Source of the DNA: Panagrolaimus kolymaensis
Lineage: Eukaryota > Nematoda > Chromadorea > Rhabditida > Panagrolaimidae
Assembly: GCA_028622995.1 (NCBI GenBank)
Contig: JAJQJQ010000006.1
Coordinates: 7,440,001 to 7,504,000 of the forward strand
Direction: 5' to 3'
DNA length: 64,000 nucleotides
The notes below the pieces were generated by a model. The model saw only the letters and a program-made list of their open reading frames with translations. It had not been told where the DNA came from and made no database searches. Of the stretch, positions 45,880-58,182 are shown piece after piece. Both the position numbers and the translations under genes were made by a program. Numbering within the stretch: the first letter of the stretch is position 1; every line of letters begins with the position of its first letter.

Positions 45880-46154
45880 TATTATTCTCTTAAAAGATAC
45901 AGTTTTAAATGCTTTAAATAAATTAAAATTTTTGATATATGTTAAAATAAAAACCATTTTTTTAAATAATAAATAAACAACCATTACAAACTAAATATTG
46001 TAAATTGTTTTCGTAAAAAAAATTGCGAAAAAAAGCTTGCAAAAAAATTTTTTTTCATTTTCTTTGCCTTTGTTTGGCAAAGTGTGTGTCCCTGGATGTC
46101 TTTCAATGTCTCTCAATGTCCCTGTTTTTGAACCCAAGACTTTGTCACCCATTG
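45880..46154 (-). repeat. Right terminal inverted repeat of the TIR element
   Basis: Inverted copy of 44565-44840, ending CACCCATTG followed by the flanking TA. Confidence 0.85.
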
Positions 46155-46156
46155 TA

Positions 46157-48853
46157 TGCTTTTCTCACGATTTTTTATATACTCTAAAAAATGGATAACA
46201 AGAATGCAAAGGGTTGTTTTTAAAGATTAAAAAAAATATGCGACTCGCTCGATAAGCTGAAGAGAAAAAAAAATACTGTAGATCGAAAGTTCAAAACAAT
46301 TTATCAATGGGGGTTTACAAGGCTCAAAATGAAAATGTTTAGCTTTTAATAAATTAAAAATAATCATTCAAAATTAATAACGAAAAGATTAAAACAAAGT
46401 TCAATTTTTTTTAAATATGAGATAATTTTCTTTTTTCAAAATCTGTCAGCAATTTTATAATAATTCAACTATCTTTTTAGAAATCGTCTGCTTTTCTAAA
46501 AGAAGTAAGTAAAGCTTCAGACGTGCAACAACAAGCAATTATAATTTTTTACAGCGTCTCGTGTTTTTTTAAAGAAAATGTGTGGCATAATTAAATTTTA
46601 GTAACAAGTACATAGCCAAAGACGAACACTCTCAACAAAAGTGAGATTTTAAAACTTCTTGGAAAACTTCCTCAAAAAAATATATGTCGAGTAAAAATTA
46701 TTCGAACCAAAATTTACAAAAAAATTTAAAGCTGTTTTTTATGTTCAACAATTTTTTATTGAATGCTGCTTCTCTCTCATTAATTTGATCACGAAATATC
46801 AAAACAATAGTTTTTTTTTGCATCCATCTCCTCCGCACCAACAGCAGCCAACCATCATATAATTTATTAACCCAAAGTTTGTTCGAACAAAAACAGAAGA
46901 AAAAAAACATTCCTCTTTTTTTTAAATTTATTACTCCTATAAAAATTGCTGAAATCCTTCAAATATATATTTTTTTAAATCTCATGATAAGGAAGGAGGA
47001 AAATTTATTTCTAACCATAAATCTTTTTTTACTCATTTATTCATTTTCAAAAAATATCCTTATTCATTCTTTTTTTATTCATCCCTTTAATCTTTTTGTA
47101 ATAATTTAAAAAAAAAGATGATGAAGAGGCAAATGTGCTTTGAGATGAACAGTTTCAAGGCTTTAAAATTATAGCAAAAATAGTATTTAATTTTGAATGC
47201 TTAAATTTGGAATAACATCACATGATAAGCTGCAAATAAAAAACAGATAGCATAATCCCCTCAACTCCTCTTCAACAACCACACAAAAACATAAAATTAA
47301 TAATAAATTAAAATATAAAAAATATGGTTTAAAAAAGCAATAAAAAAATAGAAAAAAGAATTTATGAATCAGAATGTAAAAAATGTTCAAATGAAGCTTT
47401 TTTTATCAGAAAATATTGCAGAGGCATACTACTGTAACAATTTACGTATCCATTCCTTTATAAAAAAAAATAGAAAAAATATGTTGCAAAATTTCCTTCT
47501 AAAAATCTATCGAGATTCATAAAAACTAAAACCCAATCCCAAAAAAATTTCGTGGCCATTTTTATACAAAAAAAATATTGATGAAAATCAGTTCAAAAAA
47601 TTATACGCTTTTTGTTAATCTTGTGAATTCTATTTCCTTTTCTTTCTAATATTGCTTCAACGACAAAACAAAAAGAACTAAAGAATGAGGAAGGAGGATG
47701 ATAACATTTAAAAAAAGGTTATCAAAAATAAAGCTAAATATCTCTTTACTTATGTACTTATCAACAAAATATGGGAATATTCAAACAAATTTACAATTTG
47801 CTTTTGCCAAAGCTTGCATTTTCTTTTTAATTAAACAAATCTTTATTAAATCTATGAATAATAATAAATTATCTAAAAAAAATAACTTTGCATTATTATA
47901 AGCCGGATAAGCAAGCAATAGTTTCAAAGATAATGAGGAATAAGACAGTCACTTCTCATACATACAAAGATGATTAAAATGTAAAAGCTCCTAAGCTATT
48001 CCCACACAATAATAGCCCCATGACTTCAATATTTATTTTTCAACAATTAAAGCAATTTGAAACCGTTTTTATCCACTTTTGCAAATTATTGTCTGCTTTG
48101 TTTTGCATCTCTCTTTGTACCTGCTTTTTTGAAGGTAATTTTAAGCTGCTTCTTTATTGTTTGTTGTTAAATAATGTAAATAAATGTGTTTAAAATATTA
48201 AATTACATTAACTTATGTGTTCAAAGTTTAATGTTTTAATGAAAACAAAGAATTCAAATAACATTTCAAGCATTTTTTAAAAACTCAACATTTTCTTTTC
48301 TTTCCAAAGCTTTCAAAAAAGAAAACAATAATTTACAATATTTCAAGTGCTTCATTCATTTAAAAAAAACATGGGAAACATTTGGTTTAAAAAAAACACA
48401 TATTTTAAGAAAAAAATACAAGGATAACAAAGTTTTTTTTATATTTAACATTTGTTATTTAGAAATTGCATAAAATGAAAGAAATATTGCACTTTCATAA
48501 TTCAGCATAATAAGATGATCAATAAAAATCATCATTGCACAATTTTACTCAACAACGATATAAAAGAAGTCCAAAAATAAGCAAAGGTTTGTTTCAAAAA
48601 ATTTCCACATTTCCATCGACACGAAACGTTTTTATTTTATATCTTGAAACGAATTAAGACTCTTTGAACATCTCTCTCGAATTTTCCAACAAAATCTTTT
48701 TTTCTAATACAAAGCAAAAAACGTTTCATATTTTTGTTTGCTACGTTGTTTCTTTACTTTCTTGCTTCATACATAAATATTCCAACATCATTTTTACATT
48801 TTCTTTTTTTAGCTTTTACTTCTTACCTCTCCAAATCTCAAATCATTTGCAAA
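46157..48853. other. Gene-poor AT-rich region
   Basis: About 2.7 kb with no supported gene. Open frames are short and Phe/Asn/Lys-dominated. The right end contains the promoter of the MBF1 gene. Confidence 0.45.
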
Positions 48854-49490
48854 ATGTCTAAAGCTGGCCGCATGGAGTATGTTTTTTAATGCACTTTGAA
48901 ACCATAATTATATCATCTTCTTTCAGATCTGATACTACGATGGATACCGTTACTGTTCTTCGAAAAAGTGGTCCACCAATCAGAACTTGTCGTACTACGG
49001 GTGTAAGTTTATTTAACGCTCTTAAATGTATATATAAAAACAATTTTATTTATAGGAAATTGCTGCTGCTCAACGCCGTGGGGATGAAATTGAAACAAGT
49101 AAGAAGTTTGGTGCTGGTGGCAATATTCAACATGGTATGTCAAAGAATGCTTTAAAGTTAGTTTACATATATTTTATTTTCGAAGCTTTACCATTTTTAT
49201 CATGTTTCAGGCTTGATGAAGAAACCGAAGAACTCCATCATGAACGTGTAAGCCTCAGCCTTGGTAAGGCTATTCAACAAGGTCGACAACAAAAAGAAAT
49301 GACTCAAAAAGATTTGGCAACAAAGATTAATGAAAAAATCCAGGTCGTACAAGAATTTGAATCGGGAAAAGCTCTTCCAAATCCTCAAGTTTTGGGCAAG
49401 ATGGAACGTATCCTTGGTATCAAACTTCGTGGTAAAGATATTGGCAAGCCTCTCGTAGCTGCTCCTGCTCCTGCAAAGCCTAAGAAGTAA
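48854..49490 (+). CDS. mbf-1: Multiprotein-bridging factor 1 (EDF1) homolog
   Basis: Exons 48854-48876, 48927-49002, 49056-49156 and 49211-49490 give 159 residues, the normal MBF1 length. The N-terminal MBF1 domain shows [11 protein letters not shown] and [21 protein letters not shown] with N after Q; the C-terminal Cro/C1-type HTH (~residues 85-140) shows [20 protein letters not shown], then [22 protein letters not shown] and [21 protein letters not shown]1 bridges TBP and bZIP activators in the nucleus and also binds collided 40S ribosomes to prevent frameshifting. The gene has a very short first coding exon. The tail APAPAKPKK is Ala/Pro/Lys-rich. Confidence 0.96.
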
Positions 49491-49967
49491 AGATGATATG
49501 TTGAATGCTTAAATTATATTCCATTCACTATTACTTTCTTTTTTTCATTGTAAATTACTGGTTCTTTTTTTGCTGTAAAATGTTATGTTTTTGTTCTTTG
49601 TGTTTGTTTCTTAATTTTTCTGTATTCACTAAATGTCTAACTTTCAAACTGTGCAGGTATATTGTATTCCAAAAATGCATATAAATATAATTTAAACCTT
49701 GTGTGTTATCGATCTTATGTTTTTTTTCTTCAAGGTCATTTGATAGAATAGACTCTAGTTAGTCAAATCCAAACAAAGTTATGAGAATGTTTGTAGTTTG
49801 GAGGCATAACCTAAAACCACGGAAAACATTGATAATTTGGTCCCATTCTTTTTTGGAATTATTCTTTGTAGTCTAAAGAGAGAGAGAGAAACAATACAAA
49901 TAGGAAGGAAATATATCAAAAATTGAAACAAAGTTTTGTTTGTGATTTTATTGTTGGAAGAAGAAAA
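49491..49967. other. 3' UTR and short spacer before retinol-dehydrogenase-like gene
   Basis: Contains the MBF1 3' UTR and a GAGAGAGAGAG tract near 49880 in the presumed promoter or 5' UTR of the next gene. Nothing else seen. Confidence 0.5.
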
Positions 49968-51401
49968 ATGTTTTGGTTGTATTTGATTTTAATTTTTCCA
50001 ATTTATTATGGCCTTCGTTATTTATGGGAACTGATTCCCGTTGGAGATTTGAAGAAAAAAGCGATATTTATTTCAGGATGTGATACAGGATTTGGAAGAC
50101 TTTTAGCTTTGAAATGTGTTTCTAATGGCATGCCTGTTTTTGCTGGATGTTACACTAAGCAGGTGAGATTTAATTTAACAATGCTTTCGAACATCGCAAA
50201 CTTGATGTTATGTAAATGAAGTACAGTACGCCTCTTTATCATGACTAAACTTTAGGGCGAAGAAAATCTTCAAAAAGATGCCAAAGGTTCATCTGGCAGA
50301 TTGATAACTTTTCCTCTTGATATTACCAAAGATAAATCAGTAGAAGAAGCGGCAGAATTTGTTAAGAAAAATCTTCCATCCGATGAAAGTATGTTTTATA
50401 GTGTCACCATAATTCTTAGTGTAAATATTAATCCTTCTCTCTTTTTTTCCAGAATTATGGGCAGTTGTAAATAATGCAGGAGTTTTTAGTTGTTATGGTC
50501 CAGATGCGTAAGAAAATTTTTATCATCATAGTATCAATTCTAGAAGAATTTTTAGGTGGACAGGAATCCAAGATTATAAAGATGCATTTGAAATCAATTG
50601 CATTGGACATATTCGATGTGTTCATGTAAGTTTACAAAAGTAAGATAAGCAAGTAATTAAAGCAACTTTTAATTCTTTTAGGCATTTTTACCATTATTGA
50701 AAAAATCCAAAGGTCGAATTATTACTACAACATCTGTAGCAGGTCGAGTTTCAGTTCCATGTGGAGCTCCATATGCTTGTAGCAAATATGCAGCTGAAGC
50801 ATACATGGATGCAATAAGGTTTGTTTCATACTCTTGTTCAAATTAAAATTTTGTTTTGCTGCAATCATTTTTACTTGAAATAATTCTGTTCAAACAAGTC
50901 AAGTTTCTTGTTTTGCTTTTCAAGCGTTAAATTTTTAGACAAGAATTACGGCCATATGGAATAACATGTTGTATTTTGGAACCAGAAGCATTTAAAACTG
51001 CTTTAGTTGATGAAAATGCAATGATTCAAAGAGTTAATAAAGCGTGGAATGCTTTACCAAATGAAACAAAAACTGCATATGGAGAAGATTATAAAGACAA
51101 ATGTAATTTTAATTAATTTTTATAGGGTAATGTCATTTTTATAAAATCCAAAATTTTAGTCGTTCATAAATGGAATTCAGTTTTCCGCGATCTTGCCACT
51201 CCTCATCTTCATTATGTAGTTGATAATTATTATCATGCTATCACAGCTTTGATTCCAAGATATCGTTATCGTTGCGGATGGATGTCAATGTTATTTTACA
51301 TTCCGTTATGTTATCTTCCAACTGGATTGCAAGATTACATTTTTAATGCAGCTGCTGGAAAAGTTGAACTACCTGCTGATCTTAAAAATAAAAATGTCTA
51401 A
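49968..51401 (+). CDS. Retinol-dehydrogenase-type membrane SDR (RDH/17beta-HSD6-like)
   Basis: Seven exons (49968-50162, 50256-50388, 50453-50507, 50556-50625, 50682-50818, 50939-51102, 51160-51401) give 331 residues. An N-terminal hydrophobic segment (MFWLYLILIFPIYYGLRYLW) should anchor it in the ER membrane. The SDR core has cofactor motif SGCDTGFGR (Asp-rich variant typical of SDR9C), LWAVVNNAGVFSCYGP, catalytic Ser in ITTTSVAGR, and YACSK as the Tyr-x3-Lys. RYRCGW near the C-terminus is characteristic of RDH2/5/16-like proteins. Probably oxidises a retinoid, steroid or other lipid alcohol with NAD(H). Nematode genomes carry several such dhs paralogs; the exact one is not assigned. Confidence 0.92.
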
Positions 51402-51517
51402 CTTCAATGAAAATACAAGAATATTACGAAAATAACTTTATTAAAAAGAAAATGTATGTAAAACAAAAAACAATAAAAATTATTGTAAAAACTTAAACAT
51501 ATGCAAAGAGAAATTAA

Positions 51518-52458
51518 TCAATCATCAAAATCATCTTCAATATCCGATAATGGATAATTTTCAAGATTACATCGCTCCAGAATTTCCATTTGTTGACCAG
51601 CCACTTGAGAATACTGCAACGGGTCATCAGTATGGTGAAGAGGAGCATGGAAGACTTGATCTTTAAAAAAACCAGGAGTTTTACAGCCATAACAAAACCA
51701 TTGAGAGTTGAGAGCATAATATTGTCGACATAGAGTAGGCTCGTTAGGTTCATAAACAATCAGGCGACTTTTTCTTTTTTTGAATTCATTGATACCATAT
51801 TCATAGTCAGCTTCTCCAACTTCCCGGTATTCCTGATTGATCAATATTGTTGGAAGATAAACATCGCTTTCTTGGGAACAACGAAGGCTTTCTTCATCGT
51901 TGACGTTTCCATCGGTTCCACCACAATGACTGAAGATTGAAGTTGTTTCAGCAGCGTTTTCTTGAAAGCTGACACGACGATGAGCACGATTCCTGATAAC
52001 TGATGGTGATTGAACAATGTTAACACGAGGAGAATTTTCTTCATCATTGACATTTTCACCAAGTTCATTGTTGAGATCCATTTGAAAATTCTTGACATGT
52101 TTCACATCGTTTGCGGTGTGAATACTTCGGTCGAGCCCATCCAAACTAATGTTGCTTGTATGCCTAAAAATGCGTGATATAAACAGGGTTGGGGTATATG
52201 TTAAACACTTACAAATGGAACGAAGAAGCTTGAGATGGTTCATTACTTGGAAGTGGAATTGATTGATGAAACAGATCGGTTTCCACCCAATCATAAGAGC
52301 ATTGACTTTGAAGACGAAGAAAGGCTTGACTAGTACGGCGCGAAGAAAGTGGATCATCATAAACATATCCTGGCCTAAAAAATCACGATTGCAAAAAGAA
52401 AATAAAGTAAAATTACTAACCTCTTTGTTGTCTTCTTAATCCGTATGGGTCTACTCAT
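51518..52458 (-). CDS. Acidic protein of unknown function
   Basis: Exons 52458-52421, 52374-52213 and 52163-51518 give 281 residues, all junctions in phase. A TTTTTAG eight bases before the ATG is a good trans-splice acceptor. The start is basic (MSRPIRIKKTTKR), the middle is Ser/Asn/Asp-rich with the RNRAHRRVSF basic patch, and the last 80 residues look more ordered (YEPNEPTLCRQYYALNSQWF, then CYGCK, then H-A-P-L-H-H), ending in an acidic DIEDDFDD tail. No family is recognised. The CYGC-x(n)-HxxxHH arrangement could bind a metal, which is speculation. The 3' end faces the SDR gene, leaving a gap of about 115 bases. Confidence 0.68.
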
Positions 52459-53145
52459 ATTTAACCTAAAAAGCTATAATGATTAGAATGAAGCGATGGG
52501 TTAAACATGCTCGGAGTAAACACGAAAAAAGGATATTTTCACATATTTAATTTTAAAACAACATATTTTTGAGTCGTATTAATGAACAAAAAATGTAAAA
52601 GTTGGAAAATAAAACAACACATTCTGACATTGGCATAATAAAGATGCTCCATTTTAGGATAATCAAGATAACGAAAAATAAATTATGCGAAAGCGTGAGA
52701 AAGAGAAGCCATAGAAGGAATTTTCCATGAAGGACTAAAATTAAAATCGCTGATTTAAAAAATATAAATAATTTCCAACCAATTTTTTTATCCATAATTA
52801 TTTTTTATATATTAAAGTTTATTGAAAGTCCTCTTTCACAATGTACATACGCTAAATTTAATTAAATATTTACACTTTTTTTTATTAATTCTGAAAATTA
52901 CCAACCCTTTAAAATATTTTACCCTTTCTTTTTGATTGAACATTATTAAACCAAGGAGTTGCTTATTGATAAAAAAATATATGGAATTCATGATATTGTT
53001 TGAAGTGAATTTTGTTTTCGAATGAAAATTTTATGTTTTTAGAGTATGACACATTTTTATACAGTTTATTAAAGGATAAATGCAAGGCATAAATAATTAT
53101 TAAAAACACAGTTTGATTAATTACAAGAAAAATCGATAAATAAAA
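52459..53145. other. Intergenic, no gene seen
   Basis: AT-rich spacer containing the 5' flank of the acidic-protein gene and the 3' UTR of the stomatin gene. A minus-strand open frame at 52553-52795 is hydrophobic and without splice support. Confidence 0.45.
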
Positions 53146-54163
53146 TTAAGCTTGATTTTTATTTGTGAAAAGAGAAATAAGGTCCAGTGGAAATGGAAAG
53201 ATGATGGTGGAGGAATGTTCAGCTGAAATGGTATTAAGAGTTTGTAGATACCTAAGCTGGATTGCCGCTGGTTCCTGACTGAGTTCAGTAGCTGCTTTTC
53301 TAAGAGCAACGGAAGCTTGTTGTTCACTTTCAGCTGCAATAATTCGAGCTTTAGCTTCTCTTTCTGCTTCAGCGATAGCCGCCATGGAACGTTGCATTGA
53401 TTGGGGAAGTGAAACATCTTTAACTTCAACTCGTTCAACTTTAACTCCCCATGCATCAGTTGCAGCATCAAGAACAGATTTCATTTCAGCTGCAATTGCA
53501 TCACGATGGGATAAAATTTCTGCTAATGATTTAGTTCCAAGTACATTTCTAAGGGTTGTTTGACCAAGTAATTCAGTGGCTTGCTTTTCATGAACAACGT
53601 TTAAAACCGAAGCTAAAGGATTGAAAATTCGTGTGTAAATTACCGCATCCACAGTTACAGTAACTGAATCACGTGAAAGAATCTGAAATTAATTAATCTA
53701 TGTTTGATTGGGTTTTAGTAAATCTGGAAAATCCCATCTATCTCTTTAATAACCAACTTACAGCTTGAGGTCGAACATTCAAAGTTTTAGTTCTCATATC
53801 AACTGTAACAATTCTATCAATAAATGGAAGCCTAAATTTAACTCCAGGTGTTACAGCTTCCTTGAGCCGTCCCAAACGCAACCATACGCCTCTTTCATAT
53901 TCAGCAATTACAACAATACAAAACCAAATAGAAATTGGAAAAGTAATAGTAAAAATAAAATATGCAAATCCAATTAAAAATCGACTTGGAAGATCTACGT
54001 TTGGAACGGGATCAACTTCATCTGATGGTTGAGGAGCAGGAACTTCAATAACTTCCAATTTTGATTGTGTTGGAGCTGGAGTTGTTGTAGGTGGTGCAGG
54101 AGATATCATTGAAATAGGTTCAACTTCACTCAATAAACCCATCTCAATTTCAGTTTTTTCCAT
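53146..54163 (-). CDS. Stomatin/prohibitin-family membrane protein
   Basis: Exons 54163-53762 and 53682-53146 give 312 residues. An acidic/Pro-Thr N-terminus is followed by a hydrophobic hairpin (FLIGFAYFIFTITFPISIWF, then CIVVIAEYERGV) that dips into the inner membrane leaflet. The PHB/SPFH domain continues with RLGR, PGVKFRLPFIDRI..VDMRTKT, ...LAEILSHRDAIAAEMKS..., EVKDVSLPQSMQRSMAAIAE and C-terminal SSTIIFPFPLDLI, all hallmarks of the stomatin/MEC-2/UNC-1/STO group. These proteins oligomerise on the plasma membrane and modulate ion channels and gap junctions. The conserved membrane Pro is present. Which nematode paralog it is cannot be decided here. Confidence 0.94.
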
Positions 54164-55171
54164 TTTTATTTTTTTTATTTAGAAGAGAGAAAATAAAATT
54201 CGGCAGCTGCTTACAATCGTATCGTCAGTCAACGACTACTAAGGTCAAGCAATGGCACAAAAGAAGAACAAAAAAAAATAAGAAGCAAAAAACGGCGAGA
54301 TCGTTGACCGACCGAAGAAATAAGAATGAAGAACTGTAAAAAAAGGCCGATCGAGCTTGAAAAAGATTTCAAGCAATGTTGTTGGGTTGAGAGCTGCTGC
54401 CGCAAACATCTGGACCATTTTTTTTTTTGTTGTAAGAAAAGAGAAGAAAAAATGCCATCGACAAACGATGTTCATTGATGTTGACAGAAATGGTATATTT
54501 TTGAATAAAATATGAGAGACTGAGATGACAACCAACTCTCATGATATACAACAATATTAAGTGTCATTTGAGATTGTAACTATTTTTTTTTGTTTGTTCG
54601 ATGGAAACAACATTTTTAACAAACTAAATCAAACCAAAGTTAGCAAGTAAATTTTTTTTAAATCAAAGAAAAGAAATCAAAGTTTAAAAAAGAACAGTAA
54701 ATCCAACAAATATAAAGAAAAGTCATAATTAAAGATTCCGAAATATCTTTCAATTTTTTTAGTTCCAATCTTTATGAATTAATTATGAATAGTATTATTA
54801 TTTAATTATTAATTTGCATATTTGACAGTTAAAAAAAAGCTATGATTTCATAATGTCGCAAAAAATGAAAACATTGATTTTTCTTAAAGAAATATTTAGC
54901 CGGGGAGATCTTTAATTGACCTTCTATGCTTTAATTAAGAATACCTTACCTTCTGAAATATCCGTAAGTGCTATGAATTGAAGTCTTCGGGTATAAACTA
55001 TTATTAAAGTTCCCGAGACGAATGTATTTATAAAGCTATATATTTTTTTCATCGTTGTTTTTTTTTCATTGAAAGATTTTGAAATATTTTATTTTCAGTA
55101 GAAAAACTTTAGTTAAGAATTCATTCCATTTTTTAAAATTTATTTTTATTAAAAGTTTTTTAAAATAAGAA
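54164..55171. other. Divergent promoter region between stomatin and SART1 genes
   Basis: About 1 kb of AT-rich DNA; no RNA gene or repeat seen. Hydrophobic minus-strand open frames near 54245-54554 have no splice support. Confidence 0.45.
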
Positions 55172-58100
55172 ATGTCTTCCCGTCATGCTAAAAAGCGTAA
55201 GCATGATTTAGATCATGATACCAATAATAAATTCTCATCCCATTCTTCTTCATCAGAACATCGACATCGTGATTCGCCAAAAAAGTAAGTTTTTTTTATA
55301 AATAGTTTGTAGCGGAAACAAGCTGTTAGTTTAAGCTTTTCAATCCCATAACCTGGTTTATTATTTTGAGGTCGCGGAGACGAGAATCATCAAACTCGCC
55401 AGAACCTTCTGGTAATGGAAAGTAAGGCCTTCACATTTTTTAATATATATATAATGATAATCGTTTTTTTAGCACCGAATCCCTATCGATGGAAGAAACA
55501 AATAAGCTTCGAACTTCATTAGGTTTAGCTCCCCTTGAAGTTGATGATGAAGGACCAAAAATTCGTGATAGTGAAAGCGGTGACCCAAAAGAAAAGATTG
55601 TAACCGAAGATGGAATGGAATTTGTTCATAAACCATCTGAAAATTTGGCCCATAAAAAGAAAGCAGAAAAATTGAAAGAAAAGTTAGATTTACAAAAACA
55701 AAAACGAACAATTCAATCAAAATTGAAGACAAAGGGTTTAGCGGATTCAAGTTCGGATGAAGAAGAATCAGCTGAATCTTGGGTTGAAAAGCAGCGACGT
55801 CTTGGAGAACAAAAAGCTCGAGAAATAGAAGAAATGGATGAAGAAGCTGAAAAATCAGCTAATGCCCCACCAATTCGAAAACCCCGTAAACCTGCAAATA
55901 ATAGGACAAACAATTCAGCTCTTGCTGGAATGACCATTGGACATTCTAAAGAAGCTTTTCTAACTGGTGAAGAACAAATTTTGGTTTTGGATGATAGAAG
56001 TAAGATTTAAAAAAATAAATTTTGCTACAGTTGATTTAAAATTTCCCCACTTTTTAGACGTCCTCGATGATGATGGAGAAGAAGTTCTTATTAACCCAAC
56101 ATTAATGTACGGCGAGCAGCTTCAAAAGAATCGAAAAATTCGTGAGAAAAAATCCGGTTACAATCCTTATGATGAAGAAGATGTTGATGAATTTGGAGTG
56201 GTAAGTATTTATTTAAATTTATAATGCTTTTTAAGAATTACCCTTTTATTTTATAGGTAAAGCGAAAAGACCTTCTATCAAAATATGATGAAGGAGTGGA
56301 TGGCCCTACTACCCGTGAAACCTTCAAGCTTGATGAACATGGCGGTGTGGATGTTAATCGAGAAGCAGCAGAATTGCAACAAAAACGAAAGGAATTCATG
56401 GTTAATAAGCAGCTTATATCGTTGGAAACCCCAAAATTTAAAATTGCAAGCGAATTTTACACTGAGGAAGAAATGATTTCATTTCGTAAACCCAAAAAGA
56501 AGAAGGATGGCTCCAAATCTCGTAAACGAAAGGGTTTTAAAGCAGATGATTTAATTCCTGAGCCCGAGCAAGAAACTTTAGAAGAGCGTAAAGCTCGAGA
56601 AGAACGTCTTAAAGCCCGTCGACTTGCGAATGGAGATTCAAGTGAAGCTAATGGAAATGGAACAACTTCTAATGGCGATGGAGTTAAAATGGAATTTGAT
56701 ATTGAAGAAGGCGAAATTAAAGATGATGCTCCCGTAATTAAAAAGAATCGCTTCAAAGATACCATGGGAGCTACAGTTGATAAATCCAAAATGCATTCAT
56801 TACTTTCTAAAATAAAGAAAAAGGAAGTGGAAAGTGATGAGGATGATGAAGAAGATTTTGCTCCCATGAATAATCTTACTGGAATCATTATCGATGATGA
56901 AGTCGAAGATGAACTTTCATTAGCATTGGAAAAATCTCGAAAACTTCGTGCATTTGAAGCTCAAAAAGAAAAAGAATCCACTAATAGCGGCGCCCAAGTA
57001 AAACAAATGATTTCAAGATTAAAAAAAGAAACTGAAGAAGATGAAATGGAAGTGGATGACGATGATGATAGTTCCAAGCAAGTTGTATTTGATTCCACAT
57101 CAGAATATTATAAAACTATTGGAAATATACCTACCATTGGGCTAGCTGGAAATCGAGATGATGATGTTGATTACAGTGAAATTCTTGCAGAACAAGCTAA
57201 AGAACTTGCAGCCAAAGAAGAACGGGCAAAAAAATCCAGAAAACGTGGTGAAGAAAAAAGTGAGAATGAAGATTCTGAAGATGAACGAAAGCGGCGTAAA
57301 AAAGAGAAAAAGCGAAGCCATAAAGAGAAGGAACGGAATCATAAAGAAAAGGATCATGAAGCAAACGATAATGATAAGCATCGAAAACGGGAAAGTGAAA
57401 GAGATAGAAAACATCGCCGTCGTGAACAACATTCATTAACCCCCGAAGAAGATGTTGAAATGAAAGATGATGATGAAAAGAAAAAAAGTGAAAAAGATAA
57501 ATATGAAAATGTTTTGGGTAAAGAAGCTGATGTCACTAAAGGTGTTGCAGGGATGCTTAAACTTGCTGGCGAAAAAGGATATTTGGATGATCCAAATTCT
57601 AAAAAAAATAAAGGAGGAACTTTAAAACATTTGGAAAGTAAACTCATTAATAAAGTTGAATTTAGTAAATAGTAAGTTTCATTAAAATCAATTTTAGAGT
57701 TTCTAATTTTGCGTATTTTTTTAGTGACATCGAAGATAAATATTTAAAGAAAATGGAACGTATGGGAACAACCGGAAGTGGCCCATTGAGATCCTTCCCT
57801 GATAAACGCGATTATCAACCAAATATTGATATTGCTTACACGGATTCTCAAGGACGTGATATGGATAAAAAAGCTGCTTTTAGAGCCCTCTCTCATAAGT
57901 AAGTTTTTCGAATTTTGTAATTTAACTGCCTCTTTAATTTTATTAACTATTTTTCTAATATTCGATTTTTTTAGATTCCATGGAAAAGCACCCGGAAAAA
58001 AACAGGTTGAAAAACGTATGCGTCAACAAGATAAAAAAGAAAAGCTCAAGAAAATGAATTCATCCGATACCCCACTTGGAACCCTTTCAAAACAAATTAA

Positions 58101-58182
58101 AAAGCAAGAACAATTGCAAACTCATTATTTGGTATTAAGCGGAGCTCGAAATGATCCAAATGCGCCCCTTCAAAAAGATTAA
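55172..58182 (+). CDS. SART1: U4/U6.U5 tri-snRNP-associated protein 1 (SART1/Snu66)
   Basis: Seven exons (55172-55284, 55371-55421, 55473-55999, 56058-56200, 56257-57671, 57725-57898, 57975-58182) give 876 residues. A His/Ser/Arg-rich RS-like start is followed by SLSMEETNKLRTSLGLAPL, a hallmark of SART1/Snu66. Later landmarks are MTIGHSKEAF..GEEQILVLDDR, GYNPYDEEDVDEFG, LLSKYDEG, EFYTEEEMISFRKPKKKK, long acidic/basic charged stretches, and the C-terminal IDIAYTDSQGRDM..KAAFRALSHKFHGKAPGKKQ. The protein is needed to assemble the tri-snRNP into the pre-catalytic spliceosome. The first intron ends TTTTGAG, an atypical acceptor also supported by phase. Confidence 0.95.

Larger units (their letters stand above)
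44565..46154. mobile_element. Non-autonomous TIR transposon carrying captured gene pieces
   Basis: Terminal inverted repeats of about 275 bases (44565-44840 and 45880-46154) are almost identical, differing by single-base indels in homopolymers. Each starts CAATGGGTGACAAAGTCTTG, and a TA dinucleotide flanks both sides (44563-44564, 46155-46156), the target duplication of the Tc1/mariner (IS630) group. The 1.04-kb interior encodes no transposase. Instead it holds two head-to-head host-like genes with introns, both damaged (see separate entries). The repeats contain DNA sequences such as GGGACACACACTTTGCC, distinct from the rest of the window. Inversion, TA and lack of transposase are seen directly; the superfamily is inferred. 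Confidence 0.85.
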
